Source: an uncultured Bacteroidota bacterium (GTDB taxonomy: Bacteria; Bacteroidota; Bacteroidia; Chitinophagales; Chitinophagaceae). From it: 47,239 bases of DNA. The notes beneath the pieces were generated by a model. The model did no database searches and had not been told where the DNA came from. It worked only from the letters and a program-made list of their open reading frames with translations. Shown here piece after piece: positions 1-9,303 of this stretch; position 1 is the stretch's first letter, and every line of letters starts with the position of its first letter. The stretch spans positions 1 through 47,239 of the forward strand of contig CAIMDZ010000142.1 in the NCBI GenBank assembly GCA_903839875.1. The letters are read 5' to 3'. Both the position numbers and the translations under genes were made by a program.

Positions 1-82
1 TGGATGTATGTGTCCCGCCCTTAGTTATCGACAGCAATTCATCCCTTTCCTGCTCCGTTAGTGTAACCTTGTACTTTTCCAT
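1..82 (-). CDS. IS630-family transposase, N-terminal 27 codons (runs off the left edge)
   Basis: Reading the minus strand from the ATG at 82 down to the window edge gives an open frame beginning MEKYKVTLTEQERDELLSI and continuing to TKGGTHTS. This matches the opening of IS630-family transposases, which start with a short basic/polar segment followed by the first helix of a helix-turn-helix domain. Only the DNA-binding N-terminus lies in the window; the DDE catalytic part would be to the left. It is divergent to the RHS gene, whose open frame begins only a few bases away, so the element's right end must lie at roughly 85-125. The family call is recognition from a short segment and no terminal repeat could be proved. 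Confidence 0.7.
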   Translation of the reverse strand, partial: MEKYKVTLTEQERDELLSITKGGTHTS

Positions 83-87
83 AGTTT

Positions 88-3000
88 TTGCACAAAGGTA
101 CAAAAATTATGCGTCATAGTATGTGTGACATGACACTAGCGTATGGTGAAATAGATACACTTGTAGCTCATCTATCCAACTGCATCGCCGGGAGCAGTAC
201 AATATCGACGAAAATAAAGGATACCCTCATTCGCATATACAAATCCGGCTCTGCCCCTTCTGGTAATTTTACGTTTCAGCAGATTTTATATGCTTTGAAT
301 AGCAGTGGTGCTACTGTGAATGATCTCTGTAACCCATATGTACTTGATTGTAACCAATTTGGCACGCCACCACCTGTACCAGTTAATGATTGTTTGCCGT
401 CAGCATTTTATGCTGATCTCACCACTTTCATCAATCGAACAACCGTACTAAACGCATTGGGTAACCCAGGCACTGGTTACAGTTATACATTAGATACAAC
501 AGGTAATTCGTTTGAACGTGGTATTGCGCGGGTACTTGGAAATTATCAAAGTACTGCTATTGTGGCTTCGTACACAACGTCACAAAAACTTTATCAATTA
601 AAAGTTCAGCGTTCTGCTTTTGGCTCACTATATGATTCAGTTAAGGTATGCCTGCATTCACCTGTTTGCGGAAATATTTTTTCGCCAAGTTGTACATCTT
701 CTGCAAGCGTGGCGTGTATAAATTCATCTTCTTCATTGATTTCCGGAACAGGCCTGATTAATGAATTTAGTTTCATAGCAACTATTACTGCCACTTGTAG
801 CGGTGATACTACCACCTGCATTATGCCCGGCTGGGTGGACAGCATGCAGACAATGACCTATATGGATAAGAGTCTTGCTTCATGCATTCCTTGTACGCAA
901 TTAAGAATGCTTTATAACCAGTTTAATGACACGTTGCTGGCATATGGCATAGCAGGTTCAGATCATCCGAATTATGACGTAATGCTGGCGAACTATATGA
1001 ATAACCATCTATTGCAAGCATATACCAGTACTGATTATGAAACATTTATTCAAAGCTGTGCACTTGCCGATAGCATTAAGATGCCACTTTATACCAGTTA
1101 TTCTGCGTTTACATTTACCAGCACTACTGCAATGAATAATTTTATTGACACTCTGAACAGTATTGATGCATTGTATTCGTTTAATAATTCCTACCGCGAC
1201 AGTACATTGGATAGTTCCATAATTACAGTTTGCATTAACCTAAACAAAGTTCCGAAATATGAGTTATGGAAATATAAAGCAAAGCTCTTGGCCTACGGTG
1301 GATCGTATCACTCTAGGATCATAGATGCACCCCTTTCCAGTATCAAACATACAGGTGAGATAGGGTTTATATATTCATCAGACTCACTGTTTAAACCTGA
1401 TACTTTAAATATTATTGACACCACGACAGTTAAGTTTAAATATTCTCAACGAGCGGTGTGGATAGGCGGTCATTTTGTAGTACAGTATTATTACGACATT
1501 ATAGATACTGGCGGCACTCCTCCCTATACCATATCAAAAGATGTGTATGAAATATCTGCTTACTTATATAATCATGGCGTACCAGGGGTTGTATTTACAC
1601 CATGCTACCAAAGTACAATTGATGCTGATTATTTTAAGCCGGAGAAACAAGCGTACCTTAAATACACCTATGGTTACCAGTCTTTACCTTCCTACCAGGT
1701 AATAGATTCGGTGCAGCAGCAATATCTTTCTTCCCGGATTTCTTCCTATTCAGGATACTTGCCTGGCTATTCACAGTCTTCCACCTGGGGAATGTTTACC
1801 AATCTCTACCTGGACAGTTACGGTATGAGTAACCGGCTGTATGATACCTTGCAGCACATTTTTACATTAGCCACTAACGGAACTGCAGGCTATATATTTC
1901 ATACGGTAAATGACACGGTAACTTACCCTACAGCGCCTATAGAATTGACTGCATTTATATGTGCCGATGGCAGTTACTGGTACAGATACTTCACTACAAA
2001 AGATACGTTATTCAATGTCTTTGTTTCATTCCCGGCATATATCCCTAAATCTCTTCGCAGATTCTATAAAGAAGTTGCATTGATACCTACCCCGGGTGAT
2101 AGTATGAACCGTTCTTTCTCACTAATGCTTGTGAGGAGCACCACTTCGGATACCATACTTGCAAACGGGCGGTGCAGTTTTGTGATAGGTAGGAGCATAG
2201 AACTGGATAATGTGCTGCTTGGACGAACTACTGGAGGCGTTAATTTGCCGGGTGCTGATACGTTTAATAATTGTGAACGGCAGACATTGTATACAGCAAT
2301 TAACGAAGGCATTCTGAATTACAACCATTACATGGACTCTGTAAAAAATTCCATTACAAAGTCGTTCACCAGTTACCTGGCAACTACAGTAAATGAACAA
2401 TTGTTGTTGGGGTACATGAATGATGAATTTGATTACACACTGTATAACTATGATCGTGCAGGTAATCTCACATTTACAGTACCACCAGCAGGCAGCGCGT
2501 CTATAGCTACCGCTTTGCTTGATTCAATTGACGGTACCCGGACACGAAATAATCCATCGATTTGCCCGCCTGCGATTTACTATAAGCAGAATGTTTATAA
2601 TTACAACACCTACAACCAGGTAAGCAGGCAGAAAACCATAGATGGTGGCACGACACGTTTCTTCTATGATGTCGCTGGCAGGCTGATCTTCTCTCAAAAT
2701 GCAAGGCAAGCGCAAAATGGCTACTATACTTACAATCTTTACAACAATCAAAGCCGGATAATTGAAACAGGTGAGGCAATAATGGGCTGCCAGTATTTTG
2801 AACAATTTCTTGTTCCTCCGCCAATTCCGTATCCTGCACACTATTATGACTATCCTGTTGTCATATCCGGTACCAGCTACGATATAATCTCTCCTGATCC
2901 TTATTTTATACAATTCCTCGACCAAGAATCTGCTGATAGCATTGTATCTTATGTACACACATACGACCGGCATGATGTGGTTATGACCATATATGATACC

Positions 3001-6000
3001 GCCGCTACTAACCTGGGTAATATTGTTGGACTTGACGCTCAAATGAATCTACGTAAGCGCGTAGCAGCTGTATTATATTTTGATTCTTTACTGGTATCGG
3101 ATACAACTTTAGCCTGGTACACATATGCCACACACTATAGTTATGACATGGAAGGAAATGTGCAAACACTGACACAGGATTTTCCAGGGCTTGAAGCTAT
3201 TGTAAAGCAACGGTATAAACGCATAGACTACGATTATGACCTGATAAGCGGCAAAGTAAACATGCTCAGTTACAACAGGGGTTGGCCTGACCAGTTTTAC
3301 CAGAAATATAGCTATGATGCCGATAACCGCATTACAGAAGTGGAAACCAGTAATGACGGCTGGATATGGCAACAGGATGCAACCTATGCCTATTATGACC
3401 ATGGGCCACTGGCGAGAGTGCAATTGGGTAAGCTTGGTGTGCAAGGTATTGACTATGCCTACACTATACAAGGATGGCTGAAAGCGGTGAACTGCGATAC
3501 GCTGAACATCGGCATGGATATGGGTAATGATGCTACCCCTGGAAGTGTGGTAGCAAAGGATGCAGTGGCGTATACCATAGATTATTTTAACAACGATTAT
3601 AAGCCTATTACATCTAATGCCGTTCAGCATGTGACGCCCGTATCCCTGAACCTTTTTAACGGTAATATAGCGCGGCAAACTGTGGCGATAGATACCTTTC
3701 AGCGGTTGAACAAGCAGTATATGTATGACCAGCTCAACCGGATACACAGCGCAGCATATGCATCAATAAATCCGGTGAATGGGACAATTACGGGCCTCAC
3801 TGATTTCCACAGTAATTATAGCTATGATTACGATGGCAACTTACTATCGCTAGTGAGGTATGGAAATGATACAGGAACTGGGGCTCGGGTAATGGATAGT
3901 TTTACATACAAATACTTAATACCGACTAATAACCAGTTAACCCAAATAATTGAAAATGCTCCCGATGGGTACTCAAATGATATCACGTATTTCCCAGGCC
4001 CAGGCCCTGCACGATACACATACGATCCCACCGGAAATACAATAGCTGACCTTGTGAGCGGGCAGGATACAATAGAGTGGAACCTTTATAATAAAGTGAT
4101 ACGAACAGTAAATAATGGAGATAACAGCACCATGGAATTCACTTACGATGGTGCGGGAAACCGGGTAAAAAAATCGTATACAAAACACCTGTCCGACACC
4201 TTCAATACCAGGAATGATTATTACGTTCATGATGCACAAGGAAATGTACTAGCCATATATCATGAACGTATCAACAGGACCGTAGGAAGTGCAATTAGGC
4301 TTCTTGGCTATAATTATTCATTGGCAGAACACGATATTTATGGCAGTAGCAGGCTGGGAGTGAAGGAATATTACAAAGGGCAAACAGGCATCAGGTTCGA
4401 CTTTGATCTGATGGCATATACCGATACTCTAAGTCTGTGGGAGAAATCTCCGTGGTACAGTCTGGAATATCAGGATGTTATAAAGGGAGACAGTACTAAC
4501 CTTTATGGCAATACCTTTACCGATATGCGCTATGCCCGGCAAACAATTGGGCAAAAACAGTATGAACTTACCGATCACCTGGGTGATGTGCTGGCAACTG
4601 TAAGCGACAAGCGGGTTGCGGATAGCCTTGCCGGCAGTCATACTACAGGTGCATTGGATAGTATAGTTACCTGGAAACCTATCGTGGTAAGTGCCACGGA
4701 TTATTATCCGTTTGGTATGCAAATGCCAGGAAGGTATATGACTGATACTGCTACGCACTGCTTCTATGCCACAATAACTGAAATGGAGCACTATTTTATT
4801 TATACTATCGATACATTGGTTAATACATCTCCGCCAGTCATTCCAATTCTAGGCGGTAATCTGACATCCACAACTACCGACATGCAAATTAATACCACAA
4901 CTACCGGGGATGGTGCATCATTTACAATAGACAGTTTGTTGCCTGGCTTTAGTCAAACAATAACTTTGATAGCCCATGGTGTGAGCCCACTCCATTATTC
5001 AATAAAGGCCAATATATATTCGGGTGGAGTTTTAGTTGGGGGGCCTTATACAATTGCCAACTCTGGCTCAACTTCTATGTCATTCACCCCGCCTACTTCT
5101 ACAGTTACACTTGACATAACTCAGCCCCCCGGTGCTCTTGCAGGCCATATAAATCTACATATGATGATTTTACCGCGAGATAGTTTGGCTCCGGCAAATG
5201 TTGTAACTTTGGTATGTAATGAGGATAGGTATCATTATGGGTATAATGGGCAGATGAAGAACAATCAGTGGGCGGGGCTGGGGAACGATTATGATTTCGA
5301 TTTTAGAGAATATGATGCTAGAATATGTAGATTCAGGGGTGTCGACCCGTTGGCACAGATATTTGTATGGAACAGTAGTTATGCTTTTGCTGAGAACAGA
5401 CCTATAGATGGTAGGGATTTGGAAGGGTTGGAATGGGCAAGTGCAAACGGCGAAGCCGAAGGTCCTGTAGACCCACAACATATAGACAATCCTAATAGTC
5501 CTTTTGTGGATAATGGTAATTCGGGTTATAATGCTGAAGGTGCGCCGGCTACAATTATCGGGGCGAAGCCTGTAACAATGAAACCGGCATCCTCCTACGA
5601 CTATAGTAAAGAGGTCATACCTGGCAAACAGAAGGACGACTTAAATTATATAATGCATGGGTCAGATGGGAATCCCCTGAGTAGATGGGGCAAAACTATA
5701 GCGAGAGATTGGAATGCACCAAAGAATGAAGATGCTCGAGAAACAGTGAATACATTGGAAAGTCTTAGCGAGGGATTGCCAATAATTGGGCCAGTGGAAA
5801 GAAGGATGAGTAAAACGGGTAAGACAGTAGTTAAAGTATTTACACGACGGGCATTAACAAAGGAGAATTTCCGTTATAATCTCTCTGGCTTAACGGGAGA
5901 AATACCTGAAGGAGCGGAAGCCCACCATGTATTTCCTCAGGCATTTGAAAGTGAATTTAACCAAGTAGGGCTGAACATACATGATCCGAAATTCGGCGCT

Positions 6001-6147
6001 TGGTGGGAAGCAGGTGAGCATGGACGAAGAGCATATGAATATAACCAAAGATGGAGAGCATTTTTAGATACAAAACCTTCACAAACTCAAATATTAGATT
6101 TCGGTCGTAAGGTGATGTCTGACTACAACATCCCTATTAATTATTAA
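88..6147 (+). CDS. RHS/YD-repeat polymorphic toxin with C-terminal AHH-type nuclease domain, 5' end probably lost
   Basis: The 2019-codon frame opens with TTG at 88; the first ATG is at 109. Residues about 1-780 are a Cys/Ser/Thr-rich surface-protein-like region. About 780-1650 hold YD/RHS repeats (YDRAGNLTF, YDVAGRLIF, YSYDADNRITEVE, YDGAGNRVK). An RHS core-associated segment (FREYDARICRFRGVDPLAQ, then YAFAENRPIDGRDLEGLEW) ends near 1783. The last about 90 residues are the variable toxin tip, with AHH at about 1945-1947 followed by VFPQAFESEFNQVGLNIHDP, typical of HNH/endonuclease VII-like toxins. By family knowledge the RHS shell encapsulates a C-terminal toxin that is delivered to competing cells. 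No signal peptide is present, although Bacteroidota RHS proteins of this kind usually have one, and the frame starts right beside an IS630 end, so I infer truncation by insertion. Whether it is still translated is unknown. The next gene, 9 bp downstream, looks like its immunity gene. Confidence 0.85.
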   Translation: MHKGTKIMRHSMCDMTLAYGEIDTLVAHLSNCIAGSSTISTKIKDTLIRIYKSGSAPSGNFTFQQILYALNSSGATVNDLCNPYVLDCNQFGTPPPVPVNDCLPSAFYADLTTFINRTTVLNALGNPGTGYSYTLDTTGNSFERGIARVLGNYQSTAIVASYTTSQKLYQLKVQRSAFGSLYDSVKVCLHSPVCGNIFSPSCTSSASVACINSSSSLISGTGLINEFSFIATITATCSGDTTTCIMPGWVDSMQTMTYMDKSLASCIPCTQLRMLYNQFNDTLLAYGIAGSDHPNYDVMLANYMNNHLLQAYTSTDYETFIQSCALADSIKMPLYTSYSAFTFTSTTAMNNFIDTLNSIDALYSFNNSYRDSTLDSSIITVCINLNKVPKYELWKYKAKLLAYGGSYHSRIIDAPLSSIKHTGEIGFIYSSDSLFKPDTLNIIDTTTVKFKYSQRAVWIGGHFVVQYYYDIIDTGGTPPYTISKDVYEISAYLYNHGVPGVVFTPCYQSTIDADYFKPEKQAYLKYTYGYQSLPSYQVIDSVQQQYLSSRISSYSGYLPGYSQSSTWGMFTNLYLDSYGMSNRLYDTLQHIFTLATNGTAGYIFHTVNDTVTYPTAPIELTAFICADGSYWYRYFTTKDTLFNVFVSFPAYIPKSLRRFYKEVALIPTPGDSMNRSFSLMLVRSTTSDTILANGRCSFVIGRSIELDNVLLGRTTGGVNLPGADTFNNCERQTLYTAINEGILNYNHYMDSVKNSITKSFTSYLATTVNEQLLLGYMNDEFDYTLYNYDRAGNLTFTVPPAGSASIATALLDSIDGTRTRNNPSICPPAIYYKQNVYNYNTYNQVSRQKTIDGGTTRFFYDVAGRLIFSQNARQAQNGYYTYNLYNNQSRIIETGEAIMGCQYFEQFLVPPPIPYPAHYYDYPVVISGTSYDIISPDPYFIQFLDQESADSIVSYVHTYDRHDVVMTIYDTAATNLGNIVGLDAQMNLRKRVAAVLYFDSLLVSDTTLAWYTYATHYSYDMEGNVQTLTQDFPGLEAIVKQRYKRIDYDYDLISGKVNMLSYNRGWPDQFYQKYSYDADNRITEVETSNDGWIWQQDATYAYYDHGPLARVQLGKLGVQGIDYAYTIQGWLKAVNCDTLNIGMDMGNDATPGSVVAKDAVAYTIDYFNNDYKPITSNAVQHVTPVSLNLFNGNIARQTVAIDTFQRLNKQYMYDQLNRIHSAAYASINPVNGTITGLTDFHSNYSYDYDGNLLSLVRYGNDTGTGARVMDSFTYKYLIPTNNQLTQIIENAPDGYSNDITYFPGPGPARYTYDPTGNTIADLVSGQDTIEWNLYNKVIRTVNNGDNSTMEFTYDGAGNRVKKSYTKHLSDTFNTRNDYYVHDAQGNVLAIYHERINRTVGSAIRLLGYNYSLAEHDIYGSSRLGVKEYYKGQTGIRFDFDLMAYTDTLSLWEKSPWYSLEYQDVIKGDSTNLYGNTFTDMRYARQTIGQKQYELTDHLGDVLATVSDKRVADSLAGSHTTGALDSIVTWKPIVVSATDYYPFGMQMPGRYMTDTATHCFYATITEMEHYFIYTIDTLVNTSPPVIPILGGNLTSTTTDMQINTTTTGDGASFTIDSLLPGFSQTITLIAHGVSPLHYSIKANIYSGGVLVGGPYTIANSGSTSMSFTPPTSTVTLDITQPPGALAGHINLHMMILPRDSLAPANVVTLVCNEDRYHYGYNGQMKNNQWAGLGNDYDFDFREYDARICRFRGVDPLAQIFVWNSSYAFAENRPIDGRDLEGLEWASANGEAEGPVDPQHIDNPNSPFVDNGNSGYNAEGAPATIIGAKPVTMKPASSYDYSKEVIPGKQKDDLNYIMHGSDGNPLSRWGKTIARDWNAPKNEDARETVNTLESLSEGLPIIGPVERRMSKTGKTVVKVFTRRALTKENFRYNLSGLTGEIPEGAEAHHVFPQAFESEFNQVGLNIHDPKFGAWWEAGEHGRRAYEYNQRWRAFLDTKPSQTQILDFGRKVMSDYNIPINY

Positions 6148-6156
6148 TAGCAAGCA

Positions 6157-6807
6157 ATGAATACAATGTTTTACGAGTTCAGCAGCAAGTTTTCTCCTTC
6201 TACTTTCCAAGCTCGTCCTGAAGGATTAAATACTCATTATAGCAATCCGCCAGCGTCAGACGAAACAAGAATCTATGATCAAGATTTGCTACTTCATGGA
6301 AATTACACGAATGTTAAACTTCCCGTTGTTTTTACGCAACAATATGGTAAGGTTCTGAAAGATATTATTGGCACAGGGTGGGCTTCACTATATTTAATCT
6401 CTGACAAAATGAAAAATGTGTTGCAGGACGCTCATTTAACTGGATGGCGAACTTTTGATATAATATTATTAGATAAAAAAGGAGAAAGAATAGAAGGATA
6501 TGAAGGATTATCCATCGTAGGGCGATGCGGCGAGATTGACTATAATAAATCAGAAATTATTGAGAAGCAAGTAATAGACAATGGGCCACTAGTTAAATTC
6601 TACAAAGGTATTTATTTTGATTTGCATAGATGGGATGGAAGCGATTTCTTTCTAGCAAAAGGAAACACAACTCCCATTGTTACAGCAAATGCAGAGGCCG
6701 CTATAAAGCAAAACAATCTTACAAATATTGCACTTAGAAGTCTATCTGATATTGAAGTTGATGATTTCACGGTTAAAGTTGCATTAAAGAATCGTGGTAC
6801 AGGCTAG
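6157..6807 (+). CDS. Probable immunity protein (Imm11/DUF1629-like) for the RHS nuclease tip
   Basis: A 216-residue cytoplasmic-looking protein without signal peptide or membrane segment, starting 9 bp after the RHS stop. The C-terminal half contains a WDGSDFF motif (residues about 165-171) followed by a 'PIVTANAEAAIKQNNLTNI' stretch. This resembles the conserved core of Imm11/DUF1629 immunity proteins (WDGSDFF, then a V-T-x-x-x-x-x-A/L helix and 'L-T-G/N-I/F'). Position directly after an RHS toxin tip, small size and soluble character are the usual features of a cognate antitoxin that binds and blocks the nuclease. The family assignment is from memory of the motif and needs a profile search; the role as immunity protein is mainly inferred from context. 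If the toxin gene is silent after the IS insertion, this gene may depend on IS-derived or read-through transcription. Confidence 0.65.
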   Translation: MNTMFYEFSSKFSPSTFQARPEGLNTHYSNPPASDETRIYDQDLLLHGNYTNVKLPVVFTQQYGKVLKDIIGTGWASLYLISDKMKNVLQDAHLTGWRTFDIILLDKKGERIEGYEGLSIVGRCGEIDYNKSEIIEKQVIDNGPLVKFYKGIYFDLHRWDGSDFFLAKGNTTPIVTANAEAAIKQNNLTNIALRSLSDIEVDDFTVKVALKNRGTG

Positions 6808-6819
6808 AGGTCCCCATCT

Positions 6820-6854
6820 CCGCCGGGTCTGCTGTTTTTCAGGCGACCCGGTGG
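6820..6854 (+). terminator. Hairpin after the toxin/immunity pair
   Basis: Ten-base arms CCGCCGGGTC (6820-6829) and GACCCGGTGG (6845-6854) pair with one G-T wobble around a 15-base loop, 13 bp after the immunity gene stop. There is no run of T after the stem, so termination is plausible but not assured; it could equally be a remnant of a mobile element end. Confidence 0.4.
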
Positions 6855-7221
6855 CATCAGGGTACAGTAGCTGGATTCCAGTATCACTTGTACAACACTC
6901 GAATGCTGATTGAATTAAACTTCCGAAATCTGAAAATGCTCCACGGTTTCATTACCTCGTTACCCCGATCAATCGATGGATATTTTGCGAACTATATCTA
7001 TTCGATTCTTGCTTACGTATTACGTTAAAAAGTTAAAAAAGAGAAAAACTGACTTTTGTAAAAAAACTTGATATTAATCGAGGTTGTTTGTGGTGGGTTA
7101 TTTAAAGGGGGGTTTGGGAGTTTCGTAATTAAAAGATATATAACTTTTGGTGGTGTTGCTTACTGCTACATAAGGAAAAAAGACGGAACAATTTTGAAAG
7201 TTATTCATCCCAGATTTTGCA
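6855..7221. other. Non-coding stretch leading into the IS1380 remnant
   Basis: About 370 bp without a credible gene. The last 100 bp or so before the transposase stop probably belong to the IS1380 element's end; the rest is AT-rich with short A and T runs (7025-7075). I see no convincing promoter, RNA gene or repeat in it. Confidence 0.5.
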
Positions 7222-8220
7222 TTAAGAACCGCCCGTAAGACTTAATGGCAGTTTGGTGTTTTCAATAAAGTTAAAGAGGCTATCGTACCATTGTCGTCGT
7301 TTGAGCGGTACAGACATTTTCAGGAATGGTCCATCGGCGCTCTTATGTATCCAACTTCCAACTGCAAAGCAGTTGAACTTTAAAGTCGAAAGCCTAGGCG
7401 TGGGTTGAGTTTGCAGCGTTAGATGCCTGAATAAACTCATCAGATTATAGGCTACCATGATAAATCTCATGGCCGTTTCTGTAGCACAAAAGTCATCCAT
7501 GCAAAAACCCTCTACTCCAAAATCCTCTTTTAGTTCTTTTATCCTGTTTTCTGCATCTCCTCTTCGCTTATACTGACTCCATATTTCGGTAGCAGGTAAT
7601 GACTGGTCTGTAACAAATGCGTGGTAGCGGGTATTATAGACCTTGTCATCTGCGATATCAATGCTACTGAATAGGGTTTTCAATTTTTTACCGGTTGCCC
7701 TAGGGCGTATTTCTTCGTTTTGCTTTATCACCACTATGCGCCTTGCCCGTTTCCAATCGCCTTGCTTATGTGTAATCTCACTTATCCATAGCCCTTCGCC
7801 TATAGCCACCCAATTGCCGATGCCATAAATTTCACTTTGGAGGCGGGCATATAATTTACACGACATTACATAAGAGATCCCCTTACTTTCTATATAGTCC
7901 AATATGGTACTTGTGCAAAAACCGCTATCAGCTCTGAACAGACCGATCTTCTTATTCTTTAGTATTGTAAATGTTTCTTCAAGAAAATTAATACAATTAC
8001 TGCTGCTGCCTGTATTGCCGCTACGGTTCCAGCAGTTTGCAACCATACGAATATCATTGACGAAAGCAAATAGTGGATGGTGACTGTTCCTGCCAGGCTT
8101 TTTAGGATTATATCCTTTTTTGCTGCCTTCCTGTTCTCCATAACGGGTGATAACGCTGCTATCTACATCAAGAGTATAATTATCAAATGTTAGCTGTTCA
8201 AAAAACCAGCTATACAGTGG
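7222..8220 (-). pseudogene. IS1380-family transposase, N-terminus removed
   Basis: The reading frame remains open from about 8220 (PLYSWFFEQLTFDNYTLDVD) through the internal ATG at 8046 to the stop at 7222, about 332 codons. IS1380 DDE landmarks are present: LDVDSS near 8170 (first acidic residue), LFRADSGF (second) and GDAENRIKELKEDFGVEGF (the glutamate region). Family members are usually 420-450 residues, so roughly 100 N-terminal residues are missing. Upstream of 8220 the frame meets a stop at once and the sequence changes to IS21 terminal repeats, so an IS21 insertion or deletion cut it. It is probably inactive because it lacks its N-terminus and one terminal repeat. Confidence 0.85.
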
Positions 8221-8224
8221 ATAT

Positions 8225-8314
8225 TACACGTAAACTGATCCACTAATTCCACGTTATTGAGGTCCCTCAATTCCACGGCAAACTGATCCATGTTTTCCAC
8301 GGCAAATTGATCCC
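8225..8314. repeat. IS21-type terminal repeat ladder (left end)
   Basis: Copies of a CCACGGCAAACTGATCCA-like unit begin at about 8226, 8249, 8273 and 8297, that is every 23-24 bp. The 8273 and 8297 copies differ by one or two bases; the 8226 copy has ACACGTAAACTGATCCA; the 8249 copy is degenerate. IS21 elements carry multiple internal copies of their end sequence as IstA binding sites, and this series lies directly before istA. It also marks the junction with the broken IS1380 gene. Confidence 0.8.
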
Positions 8315-8396
8315 CTAAAATATTCGAGTGCTCTGTTGTTTTGCGAGCATAATTTCGTTAGATCATTGTAATAATCATACGATTTATCTAAAAATT

Positions 8397-9296
8397 ATGT
8401 CAAACCAAACAATTAATATGAGCAAACTAAGACAAATTATCAAACTGTATTGCCAACATATGGGCACCCGGAAAATAAGCGAAGCTACCGGAGTTTCAAG
8501 AAATACAATAAAAAAATACATCAAGCAATTTCTGCTTATAAAAACTACATGGGGAGAGCTATCCTTATTGAGTGATAAGGAGATAAATGATTTATTTAAT
8601 GAGGAATCCATTCCAGAGCCTTGTGAAAAACTGGATAAGCTCATTGCATATTTTCCCTATGCTGAGAAACGTTTGAAACTGCGGGGAATGACACTACATA
8701 AACTTTGGTTAGAATATACAGTAAAGAACTCCAAGGGTTACCATAGTTCCGCTTTTTACAAACACTTCAAACTTTGGAAACGGCGCTCACATCCTTCCAT
8801 GCATATGATCCACAAGGCTGGCGATAAGATGTTTGTGGATTATGCAGGAGAAAAGCTGAAAATTATTGACATCTTAACCGGAGAAATTATCCTGGTAGAA
8901 GTATTTGTGGCCATCCTTGGCGCAAGCCAATTTACCTATGTTCAGGCAATAGAGAGCCAGAATATGGAGGATTTTATTTTGTGCTGTGAGAATGCCTTGC
9001 ATTTTTTTGGTGGGGCACCATCAGCTATTGTTCCTGATAATCTCAAATCAGCCGTAACCAAGACAAACCGTTATGAGCCTCAGTTGAATGAGAACTTTGA
9101 AGCTTTTGCTGACCACTATGGAATGTCGGTGCTGCCTGCAAGAGTATACAGACCCAAGGATAAATCGTTGGTTGAAGGGGCTGTAAAGATTGCCTATAAC
9201 CGAATTTATACACATCTGCATGGCCAGGAGTTTACTTCTATAAGTGACTTGAATGAGGGAATATGGGGGTACATCTTGGTAGGCATAATGAGTTAA
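8397..9296 (+). pseudogene. istA: IS21-family transposase IstA, C-terminally truncated
   Basis: The ATG at 8397 gives 299 residues. Seen in order: an N-terminal helix-turn-helix (MGTRKISEATGVSRNTIKKY), a linker, and the integrase-like core with FVDYAGEKL (first Asp, about residue 147), IVPDNLKSAV (second Asp) and KDKSLVEGAVKIAYNR (Glu). All three catalytic positions therefore remain. IstA is normally about 500 residues and is followed by istB, an ATPase helper gene. Here the frame ends at 9296 after DLNEGIWGY, and the next sequence belongs to an unrelated IS701-type transposase. No istB is present. The gene is probably inactive. The start at 8397 is preferred over the earlier TTG at 8328 because IS21 terminal sequence occupies the region just upstream. 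Confidence 0.85.
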
Positions 9297-9303
9297 ACTT
9301 CCA

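Noticed and set aside
2507-3747. Minus-strand frames of 110-212 codons inside the RHS gene
   Set aside because: Composition is Cys/Ile/Tyr-rich and family-free; they mirror the YD-repeat codons of the real + strand gene.
8226-8314. CRISPR-like spaced repeats
   Set aside because: Repeat and gap lengths (about 18 and 6 bp) do not suit CRISPR; position and sequence fit an IS21 end.
8384-8644. 86-codon minus-strand frame with a hydrophobic C-terminus
   Set aside because: Antisense to the istA N-terminus, which has clear HTH homology.
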